Assembly: GCA_937936695.1 (NCBI GenBank)
Contig: CALHCK010000063.1
Coordinates: 1 to 5,687 of the forward strand
From: an uncultured Polaribacter sp.
GTDB lineage: Bacteria; Bacteroidota; Bacteroidia; Flavobacteriales; Flavobacteriaceae
DNA length: 5,687 bases
Direction of reading: 5' to 3'
Position numbers and translations under genes: made by a program. Positions within the stretch are counted from its first letter, which is position 1; each line of letters begins with the position of its first letter. The notes beneath the pieces were generated by a model that was not told where the DNA came from, made no database searches, and saw only the letters and a list, made by a program, of their open reading frames with translations. Of the stretch, positions 1 to 5,687 are shown one piece after another.

Positions 1-2018
1 TAAACAATACTACTAGAAACATCCAAAATCAAGAAATAACTTTTACAAATGGGTCTGCAACTTTACCTGTTGATATTTCTTCTTTTCCTGAAAACGCTAT
101 TGATTACAACCTAAGAATAGAAAATGCTATAAACAAAGGACTTGAATGTATTAACTTTGATTTTTCTGCTGACTTAATTCCAGAAAACATTACATTAGAT
201 TTTTTAGAAGGTGGTTCTTGTAACGCTAAAACATTAGAAGCAGTTATTAATGCCCCACCTATAAGTAATGGTAGCTACACTATAAATTATACAATTACCA
301 ATCAAGAAACATCAGAAATTGTAGCAAGCAATCCTATATCTTTAATTAGTGGTGTAACAAATTATAATATTGATGTTACTAACTTACCCGCTAACAATTA
401 TACTATTACTCTAAACAGTACTCAAAATGACACAAATCAGTGTAGGACTCAATTTGATTTTACGAACACTACAAATTTTACAATAAGTCCTCCTATTCCA
501 TTGCCTGTTTTAGATACCAACCAAACATTTTGCATAAACTCTAGTACTACTATATTTGAACCAAAAATATCTGACATTGTAGTTACATCCGGAGAAAATT
601 TAATTTGGTATGAAAGTTTTAATTCTGAAACTCCTATAAACGAAAATACAATATTAGTAGACGGAGAAGATTATTACGTTACATCATCTAATCCTGAAGT
701 TAACTGTATTAATTCAGATAGAGTACCTGTTTTTGTACAATTAGTAAGGCCATCTTTATTAACCTCTGATAATACAAATCCTGTATTTTGTAGTATTGAT
801 AATCCTAATTTGGCAAACTTAAGTATTAACGAAAATTCAAATAATATTTTATGGTACAATTCTGCAACAGGTGGTGATCCTTTAGATTTAAGTACTCCAC
901 TTGTTAACGGACAAAGTTACTATGCTGTTGAAAATATTAATGGATGCGAATTTGATACGCGTCTAGAATTTAATGTTACTATAAACACAATACCCGCAGT
1001 ACCTGTTCTAGATATAAATCAATCTTTTTGTATTAATTCTACCTTAATTGAGCCAAAAATATCTGACATTATAGTTACATCTGGAGAAAATTTAATTTGG
1101 TATGAAAGTCTTAATTCTGAAACTCCTATAGACGAAAACACAATATTAATAGACGGAGAAGATTATTATGTTACCTCATCTAGTCTAGGAGAAAATTGTG
1201 TGAATACAGATAGAGTACCTGTTGTTGTACAGTTAGTAAGACCTTCTTTATTAACCTCTAATGACACAACTCCTATATTTTGTACTACAGACAATTCTAA
1301 CTTAGCAAACTTGAGCATCAACGAAAATTCTAATAATATTTTATGGTATGACGCTCCAACAGGTGGTAATATTTTAAACCTTAGTACACCTATTGTTAAC
1401 GGACAAAGTTATTTTGCTGTAGAAAATATTAACGGTTGCGAATTTGATACAAGGTTAGAATTTACACCTACAACACTTGATTCTATGATTCCTGAATATA
1501 CAGGTTCTAACTTATTATGTGCATTAGATAATTTAACTTTAGAAGATTTAGAAGCAGACATTACCAAAGATGATGCTTTTGAACTTATTTGGTATGATGC
1601 TGCCATAGCAGGAAATCAAATAGATAATTCTGAGACAGTACAAGAAAATGTAGAATACTATGTTGCAGGTGTAAGTGGTTCTTGTGAAACAGAACGTTTA
1701 TTAATATCTGTTAGTTTATCTAATTGCGACCCAAATAGTTTTGACTTTTTTATTCCTGATGGATTTTCTCCTAATAATGATGGTAGAAACGATACCTACC
1801 ATATTCCTAATATTATGTTTACGTTCCCAGACTATGAATTAGAGATTTTTAATAGATATGGTCAGTCTATTGCTAAACTTAATAAAGACAATCCAGAGTG
1901 GAATGGTGAAAATTCTAAAACAGGTAAAGTTACCACGAGTGGAGTATATTTTTATATTTTAAATTATAACAGCAATAATTTAGAACCAAAACAAGGTAGA
2001 ATATACTTGAGTAAATAA
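1..2018 (+). CDS. Large T9SS-secreted adhesin-like protein with Ig-like repeats and gliding-type (type B) C-terminal domain; 5' end missing
   Basis: The frame is open from base 3 to the TAA at 2016-2018 (671 codons seen) with no stop upstream, so this is the 3' end of a longer gene. The TTG at 501 is an internal Leu codon, not a start. The visible protein has an N-terminal stretch rich in Asn, Thr and Ile (about residues 1-165, counted from base 3) that looks like beta-sandwich repeats. Five Ig-like modules follow, each with the pattern FC/LC...WY...(G)xxYY/YF...C...R (about 168-573). The end is a gliding motility-associated C-terminal domain (about 574-671) with the hallmark DGFSPNNDGRND, IFNRYGQ, a WNG motif and GVYFYIL. 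In known systems this CTD directs export through T9SS and surface attachment, as in SprB-type adhesins. The adjacent SprF-like gene supports a type B cargo. The ligand cannot be read from the sequence, and a role in gliding itself is not shown. Confidence 0.9.
   Translation, partial: NNTTRNIQNQEITFTNGSATLPVDISSFPENAIDYNLRIENAINKGLECINFDFSADLIPENITLDFLEGGSCNAKTLEAVINAPPISNGSYTINYTITNQETSEIVASNPISLISGVTNYNIDVTNLPANNYTITLNSTQNDTNQCRTQFDFTNTTNFTISPPIPLPVLDTNQTFCINSSTTIFEPKISDIVVTSGENLIWYESFNSETPINENTILVDGEDYYVTSSNPEVNCINSDRVPVFVQLVRPSLLTSDNTNPVFCSIDNPNLANLSINENSNNILWYNSATGGDPLDLSTPLVNGQSYYAVENINGCEFDTRLEFNVTINTIPAVPVLDINQSFCINSTLIEPKISDIIVTSGENLIWYESLNSETPIDENTILIDGEDYYVTSSSLGENCVNTDRVPVVVQLVRPSLLTSNDTTPIFCTTDNSNLANLSINENSNNILWYDAPTGGNILNLSTPIVNGQSYFAVENINGCEFDTRLEFTPTTLDSMIPEYTGSNLLCALDNLTLEDLEADITKDDAFELIWYDAAIAGNQIDNSETVQENVEYYVAGVSGSCETERLLISVSLSNCDPNSFDFFIPDGFSPNNDGRNDTYHIPNIMFTFPDYELEIFNRYGQSIAKLNKDNPEWNGENSKTGKVTTSGVYFYILNYNSNNLEPKQGRIYLSK
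504..971 (+). repeat. Ig-like tandem repeat, copy 1 (modules A1 and B1)
   Basis: First copy of a two-module coding repeat of 156 codons. Module A1 spans 504-752 and module B1 spans 753-971. Each has one Trp-Tyr motif (LIWYES or ILWYNS), a GEDYY or GQSYY turn, and one Cys near each end. The copy is joined to the next by a 10-residue linker (972-1001). The modules resemble the Ig-like domains associated with the gliding-type CTD in Bacteroidota. That assignment is by pattern and not by search. Confidence 0.85.
1002..1463 (+). repeat. Ig-like tandem repeat, copy 2 (modules A2 and B2)
   Basis: Second copy of the two-module repeat, 154 codons (A2 at 1002-1244, B2 at 1245-1463). Aligned by hand, it matches copy 1 at about four residues in five. 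It is two codons shorter, with the gap just after the first CINS motif. Some DNA blocks are identical, for example 27 bp at 591-617 and 1083-1109. A more diverged fifth Ig-like module (1491-1721, WYDAAIAGN, two Cys) follows without a close copy. Confidence 0.85.
1722..2015 (+). other. Type B / gliding motility-associated T9SS C-terminal sorting domain
   Basis: The last 98 codons of the adhesin carry DGFSPNNDG (1758-1784), then a beta-rich stretch with LEIFNRYGQ, PEWNG, a Gly-Val-Tyr-Phe-Tyr strand and a C-terminal GRIYLSK. This order is that of the gliding motility-associated C-terminal domain (CHU_C / TIGR04131 type). It differs from the shorter type A Por secretion CTD. Type B CTDs are known to depend on a SprF-like protein, and one is encoded directly downstream. 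Confidence 0.92.
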
Positions 2019-2033
2019 TTCAATAAAAGATAG

Positions 2034-2969
2034 ATGAAAAAATTAATTCTTATTTTAATATTTGCATTGCATTTCTTTGCCTTCTCGCAACAAGATCCGC
2101 AGTACACCCAATATATGTATAACTTAAGTGTAATAAACCCTGCTTATGCTACAGGAGATACTGGAGTTATCAATTTAGGAGTCATGAATCGTTCTCAATG
2201 GGTATCTATTGAAGGAGCTCCAACAACCTATACATTATTTGCACACACACCATTAAGTAAAAAAATTGAAGTAGGTATTTCTGCTATTTCAGATAATATT
2301 GGTGATGGTATTTTAAAAGAAAACAATGTATATGCAGATTTTGCATACATATTACAATTGGGCGAAACTCAAAAATTATCTCTAGGTTTAAAAGCGGGTT
2401 TCACCAATTTTGAAACTAATTTTAGCGGTTTTAGATTACCTGATGGTTTACTAACAGATGATCCTGCTTTTTTAAATCAGAACAGGGTATTGCCTAATTT
2501 TGGTGTAGGTGCTTTTTATTATACAGATAAATTTTATGCTGGTTTTTCTGCTCCAAACTTTTTAAAAACAAAACAATTAGAAGAAAACAACGGTTTAAAT
2601 AGACTTGGTGCCGAAGAAATTCATTTCTTTTTAACAGCAGGATACGTGTTTAAATTAAACTCAAGCTTTAAACTAAAACCATCTTTTTTAGCTAGATATG
2701 TAGATGGGTCTTCAGTTATTGCAGATACCTCTTTAAACATTTTATTTAATAACCGTTTTGAAGCTGGTGTTTCTTACAGACTTAACGATTCTTTTAGCGG
2801 AATGTTTAATCTTAGAGCTACCGATAATTTTAGAATTGGATATGCCTATGACTACACTACCTCTAATTTGGGAGAATTTAACTCGGGTTCTCATGAAATA
2901 ATATTGCTTTTTGATCTTTACTTATTAAGTTTCAAAAAAGGGTATGACAAATCTCCAAGATTCTTTTAA
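2034..2969 (+). CDS. PorP/SprF family type IX secretion system outer-membrane protein
   Basis: This 311-residue protein is the usual length for the PorP/SprF family. It starts with a Sec signal peptide (MKK, hydrophobic core, likely cleavage after AFS at residue 18). The mature N-terminus carries the family signature QQDPQYTQYMYN followed by NPAYATGD (about 19-43). RSQWVSIEGAPTTY (53-66), HTPLSKKIEVGISA and the late IGYAYDYTTSNLGEFNSGSHE block (268-287) are also typical. Alternating beta strands fit an outer-membrane barrel. In Flavobacterium johnsoniae SprF is needed for secretion of the SprB adhesin. In Porphyromonas gingivalis PorP is a T9SS component. Here the gene sits 15 bp after a cargo with a type B CTD, so its likely job is secretion or surface anchoring of that cargo. 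Flavobacteria carry many paralogues, so I do not assign sprF or porP itself. ATG 2034 is the only start that gives the full signal peptide. Confidence 0.93.
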   Translation: MKKLILILIFALHFFAFSQQDPQYTQYMYNLSVINPAYATGDTGVINLGVMNRSQWVSIEGAPTTYTLFAHTPLSKKIEVGISAISDNIGDGILKENNVYADFAYILQLGETQKLSLGLKAGFTNFETNFSGFRLPDGLLTDDPAFLNQNRVLPNFGVGAFYYTDKFYAGFSAPNFLKTKQLEENNGLNRLGAEEIHFFLTAGYVFKLNSSFKLKPSFLARYVDGSSVIADTSLNILFNNRFEAGVSYRLNDSFSGMFNLRATDNFRIGYAYDYTTSNLGEFNSGSHEIILLFDLYLLSFKKGYDKSPRFF

Positions 2970-2981
2970 AATTATAGCATC

Positions 2982-5003
2982 ATGAAAAAAAATTTAATCG
3001 CCATATTTCTTTTTTGCTTTACAATAATTTGTAATGCGCAGTCTTACAATACTAAAAGAGCAGACAACTATTTTGCAAGAGCATATTATGCAGAAGCAAT
3101 ACCTTTATATAAAAGTTTTTTAGAAGATTTTACATCTTACAATGCTTTACATAAATTAGCAGATAGCTACTATTATACTAATAATATGAGTAAAGCAAAC
3201 CGTTATTATAAATACTTAATGACGTACTATAAAAGAAAATTAACAGATGATGTGTATCTAAAATATTCTGAAACATTAAAAGCTATTAATAAACCTGAAA
3301 AAGCAAATGCTCTATTAAAAGAATTTTATAAAAGTAAAAAAGACAAAAAAGCTTTAGAACTGTTAGATGCAAAAAATGCTTATTTATCTAATATTACAGA
3401 AATAGGTGAACGTTATAAAATAGAAAACCTTGCCATTAATACAGAAAACTCTGAATTTGGAGCTATACCATATAAAGGAAAACTTGTTTTTTCAGCTACA
3501 AAGAAAGAAAACTCACTTTTTAAAAAATTGTATAAATGGAACAATACACCCTATTTAAATATTTATGAAATTCCGTTGTCAGATATAAATGCTAAAGAAA
3601 AAAGCTATAATAGCATTTCAGATAATATAAATACAAAAGTACATGAAGCAAATGCTGTGTTTACAAAAGATGGTAAAACAGTTTATTTTACACGAAATAA
3701 TTTTACAAATAATACTAGAAAAAGAGATAGTTTAAAAATCACTCACTTACAAATTTTTAAAGCGGAGTTAAAAGAAGGTAAATGGACAAATGTACAATCT
3801 TTACCTTTTAACAGTAATACGTACTCTACAGAACATCCTGCTTTAAGTGCAGATGAAAAAACATTGTATTTTGCTTCTGATATGCCTGGGGGATTTGGTT
3901 CTTTTGATATTTATTCTATTGCTATTTTAAAACAAGGAAAATATGGAGAAGCTACAAATTTAGGTGCAACTATAAATACAAGTAAAAAAGAACAGTTTCC
4001 TTTTATTAGCAAAAAGAACGAACTTTATTTTTCTTCTAACGGACATCCTGGTTTTGGGTCTTTAGATGTTTTTGTAAGTAAAATATCTAAAAACAACTAT
4101 TCTAAACCAGATAATGTAGGGTTACCTATTAACTCTAGTTACGACGATTTTTCTTTTAACATAGATACTAAAACTAAAGTAGGTTACTTTGCTTCTAACA
4201 GACTTTCTGGTAAAGGAAGCGATGATATTTACAAAGTATCTGAAATAAAACCTTTAATTATTGAAGGTTGTAAACAAGTTATAGCGGTAACAATTACAGA
4301 TGCAGATACTAAACAAGGCTTATACAATGCTAACCTTTTAATTAATAAAGGTACTGCTGAATCTAGTTCTCTAAAAACAAACGCTAAAGGAAAACTAAAT
4401 TACAATACAAAATGTACAGCTACTTACACTTTAGTTGCTTCTAAAAAAGGATATCAACAACAAGAAAAAAAGGTTATTATAGATGCTACTAGAGGTAAAA
4501 ACAACAAAGTAGCTATTGCTTTAAAAGCAATAAAGCAAGAAAAAAAAGAAAGAAAAACTATACGTAGAGATCGTATAACAAGAAAACCTGTTCCAGTAAA
4601 AAAACCTGTTCCTGTAAAAAAAGATATTATTATTGTTAATAACAACAAAACATCTGTTGAAACAAGAGGTGTTAATTTTGATTACAAACTTTGGTATTTA
4701 CGTAAAGATGCTAAACTAGAAGTAGACAAGGTAATTGCTGTTATGAAAAACAATCCTGCTATAGTAATAGAAGTTGCTACACACTCTGATATTAGAGGAC
4801 CTCAAAAATATAATTTAGAGCTTTCTCAAAAAAGAGCAAACTCTGTTAGAGATTATATTATAGAAAATGGTATTAGTAGAAATAGAGTTACTGCCATAGG
4901 TTATGGTGAATCTAAACCTATAAAAAAATGTGCAACAGAAGATGCCTGTACAGAAGAAGAGCATGAGCTAAATAGAAGATGTGAATTTATCATCAAGAAA
5001 TAA
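2982..5003 (+). CDS. PorE-like OmpA family protein (TPR, PD40 propeller, carboxypeptidase-regulatory-like domain, OmpA C-terminal domain)
   Basis: This 673-residue periplasmic protein has a signal peptide ending CNA (cleavage near residue 19). A TPR-like helical region follows (about 20-140; ADNYFARAYYAEAIPLYKSF, then ALHKLADSYYYTNNMSKANR). Next are four or five PD40-type propeller repeats (about 155-418), for example DGKTVYFTRN, DEKTLYFASDMPGGFGSFDI, KNELYFSSNGHPGFGSLDVF and VGYFASNRLSGKGSDDIY. Then come a carboxypeptidase-regulatory-like domain (about 430-515), a Lys/Arg-rich linker (516-548) and an OmpA C-terminal domain (about 562-673). In the last, D603 and R618 match the Asp/Arg pair that binds the peptidoglycan peptide in OmpA proteins, within the NLELSQKRANSV helix. 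The domain order is that of PorE of P. gingivalis, which links T9SS to peptidoglycan and works with PorP. It starts 12 bp after the SprF-like gene, so the two are co-transcribed and probably act together. Many flavobacterial paralogues share this layout, so it need not be the core PorE. Confidence 0.9.
   Translation: MKKNLIAIFLFCFTIICNAQSYNTKRADNYFARAYYAEAIPLYKSFLEDFTSYNALHKLADSYYYTNNMSKANRYYKYLMTYYKRKLTDDVYLKYSETLKAINKPEKANALLKEFYKSKKDKKALELLDAKNAYLSNITEIGERYKIENLAINTENSEFGAIPYKGKLVFSATKKENSLFKKLYKWNNTPYLNIYEIPLSDINAKEKSYNSISDNINTKVHEANAVFTKDGKTVYFTRNNFTNNTRKRDSLKITHLQIFKAELKEGKWTNVQSLPFNSNTYSTEHPALSADEKTLYFASDMPGGFGSFDIYSIAILKQGKYGEATNLGATINTSKKEQFPFISKKNELYFSSNGHPGFGSLDVFVSKISKNNYSKPDNVGLPINSSYDDFSFNIDTKTKVGYFASNRLSGKGSDDIYKVSEIKPLIIEGCKQVIAVTITDADTKQGLYNANLLINKGTAESSSLKTNAKGKLNYNTKCTATYTLVASKKGYQQQEKKVIIDATRGKNNKVAIALKAIKQEKKERKTIRRDRITRKPVPVKKPVPVKKDIIIVNNNKTSVETRGVNFDYKLWYLRKDAKLEVDKVIAVMKNNPAIVIEVATHSDIRGPQKYNLELSQKRANSVRDYIIENGISRNRVTAIGYGESKPIKKCATEDACTEEEHELNRRCEFIIKK
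4587..4622 (+). repeat. Two tandem 18-bp coding repeats (PVPVKK x2) in the basic linker
   Basis: Two direct copies of an 18-bp unit (4587-4604 and 4605-4622) differ at one base and encode PVPVKK twice, at residues 536-547 of the PorE-like protein. They lie in the Lys/Arg-rich linker between the carboxypeptidase-regulatory-like and OmpA domains. They probably form an extended proline-containing spacer, and copy number could vary between strains. Confidence 0.8.
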
Positions 5004-5009
5004 TATCAT

Positions 5010-5055
5010 TTAAGAAACAAAAAACGAGCCAATTGGCTCGTTTTTTGTTTCTTAA
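5010..5055 (+). terminator. Intrinsic terminator after the PorE-like gene (perfect palindrome, symmetric A and T tracts)
   Basis: Bases 5010-5030 and 5035-5055 are exact reverse complements (21-bp arms) around a central AATT. The core stem CGAGCC/GGCTCG is GC-rich against a very AT-rich background. It is flanked by an A run (5019-5024) on the left and a T run (5041-5046) on the right, so it could stop transcription from either side. It begins 6 bp after the stop codon at 5003 and probably ends the adhesin, SprF-like and PorE-like transcript. Confidence 0.88.
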
Positions 5056-5107
5056 TAATTATGCTTAAATATCTTGTAAAAATTTATAAATTACAGGTAT
5101 ATACAAA

Positions 5108-5126
5108 ACAGTATAATAAATACTGT
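5108..5126. promoter_or_regulatory. Small inverted repeat upstream of the alpha-2-macroglobulin-like gene, possible operator
   Basis: ACAGTAT (5108-5114) and ATACTGT (5120-5126) are exact inverted arms around a 5-nt AATAA spacer, 33 bp upstream of the ATG at 5160. The size and place fit a regulator site or a weak hairpin in the 5' leader. The arms are AT-rich and such dyads arise by chance in this composition, so the call is tentative. I found no exact Bacteroidota promoter (TTG plus TAnnTTTG) in 5056-5159. Confidence 0.25.
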
Positions 5127-5159
5127 CTAGTAAAAAATATTGTCTTTCAAAATTGATTT

Positions 5160-5687
5160 ATGAAAAAATTTACAATAACAATTTTAATCGTATTCTTATT
5201 TTCTGCTATTTCTATAGCTCAAAATTCGTATAATAACCATTGGAAACAAGTAGAAAAACTTGAACTAGAGAATTTACCTAAATCGGCATTAAAGATTGTA
5301 GATAACATCTATACAAAAGCAGAAAAAACAGACAACGCTCCGCAGTTAATAAAGTCTCTTTTTTACAAAAGTAAATTTTCTTTAATACTAGAAGAAGATG
5401 CACAATTAAAGGTTATTAATAACTTTAAAAAACACATTGCTTTAACTAGTTTCCCAACCAAAAATATTTTACAAAATATTTTAGCCAATTTGTATTGGCA
5501 ATACTATAAAAAAAATCGATATAATTTTTACAACAGAACAAAAACAGCTAAAAAAATAGATGCCATCGATTTTAGAACATGGGATTTAAATACCCTTTTT
5601 AATGAAATTAATAGTCATTATAAAGCTTCTTTAAAAGGTGCTACAGAGCTTCAAAAAGTTTCTATTAATAATTTTAAAGACATCTTA
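5160..5687 (+). CDS. N-terminal part of a large alpha-2-macroglobulin-family protein; 3' end missing
   Basis: The frame is open from ATG 5160 to the right edge (176 codons, no stop), so only the start of the gene is seen. It begins with a Sec signal peptide (MKK, long hydrophobic core, likely cleavage after SIA at residue 20). The helical, Lys-rich region after it holds HWKQVEKLELENLPKSALK, LIKSLFYKSKF, LEEDAQLKVI, FPTKNILQNILANLYWQYY, NRYNFYNRTKTA and DFRTWDLNTLFNEI. From memory, this matches the N-terminus of the roughly 2000-residue alpha-2-macroglobulin-family proteins of flavobacteria (annotated with MG2 and A2M domains). Bacterial relatives are thought to trap proteases at the cell envelope. 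The diagnostic MG and thioester regions lie outside the window, so the family call rests on the N-terminal pattern only. The terminator upstream makes it a separate transcription unit. Confidence 0.7.
   Translation, partial: MKKFTITILIVFLFSAISIAQNSYNNHWKQVEKLELENLPKSALKIVDNIYTKAEKTDNAPQLIKSLFYKSKFSLILEEDAQLKVINNFKKHIALTSFPTKNILQNILANLYWQYYKKNRYNFYNRTKTAKKIDAIDFRTWDLNTLFNEINSHYKASLKGATELQKVSINNFKDIL

Noticed and set aside
674..859. Minus-strand open frame of 61 codons
   Set aside because: Lies antisense inside the Ig-like repeat region of the adhesin, has no recognisable domain, and its open state follows from the codon bias of the opposite strand.
591..1109. Repeated DNA blocks considered as a CRISPR or mobile-element repeat
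   Set aside because: The repeats stay in frame, encode Ig-like domains and are about 490 bp apart with no spacer structure, terminal inverted repeats or transposase.
1409..1606. Minus-strand open frame of 65 codons
   Set aside because: Antisense to the strongly supported adhesin frame, with low-complexity Ser/Val-rich product and no family pattern.
3018..3038. Possible lipoprotein signal at C17 of the PorE-like protein
   Set aside because: The residue before the Cys is Ile, not Gly/Ala/Ser, so the lipobox fails; the CNA end fits signal peptidase I cleavage better.
4454..4648. Minus-strand open frame of 64 codons with a hydrophobic, membrane-like product
   Set aside because: The Phe/Leu/Ile-rich product is the reverse complement of the Lys/Arg-rich A-rich linker of the PorE-like gene, so it is an artefact of composition.
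5045..5077. Possible Bacteroidota promoter (TTG at 5045-5047, TATCTTG at 5070-5076, 22-bp spacing)
   Set aside because: The -7 element lacks one T of TAnnTTTG and the -33 TTG lies within the terminator T tract, so the match is too weak to call.

Overview
The window is very AT-rich, lacks Shine-Dalgarno sequences, and encodes parts typical of the type IX secretion system (T9SS) and gliding machinery: a gliding-type C-terminal sorting domain, a PorP/SprF-family barrel and a PorE-like OmpA protein. This points to a member of the Bacteroidota, most likely the Flavobacteriaceae. The genus cannot be read from the sequence with confidence. All genes are on the + strand and nearly every base is coding.

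Layout: (1) Bases 1-2018 are the 3' end of a large secreted, adhesin-like protein. Its frame is open to the left edge, so its true start lies outside the window. It has tandem Ig-like modules (an A-B-A-B-C series, each module with its own pair of cysteines) and ends in a type B (gliding motility-associated) C-terminal domain. (2) Fifteen bases later, 2034-2969 encodes a PorP/SprF-family outer-membrane protein. (3) Twelve bases later, 2982-5003 encodes a PorE-like protein with a TPR-like helical region, a PD40 beta-propeller, a carboxypeptidase-regulatory-like domain, a basic linker and an OmpA C-terminal domain. (4) A perfect 21-bp-arm hairpin just after its stop looks like the operon terminator. 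(5) After about 100 bp of non-coding DNA with a small dyad, a new gene starts at 5160 and runs off the right edge. Its N-terminus resembles the large alpha-2-macroglobulin-family proteins of flavobacteria.

The first three genes form a familiar T9SS unit: a surface cargo with a type B sorting domain, the SprF-like barrel that probably handles that cargo at the outer membrane, and a peptidoglycan-anchored periplasmic PorE-like partner. The alpha-2-macroglobulin-like gene is separated by the terminator and is probably its own transcription unit. I see no mobile element, CRISPR array, RNA gene or clearly new system. The points worth a second look are the recently duplicated Ig modules, the cysteine pattern, the dedicated cargo/translocon gene trio, and the architecture of the PorE-like protein.
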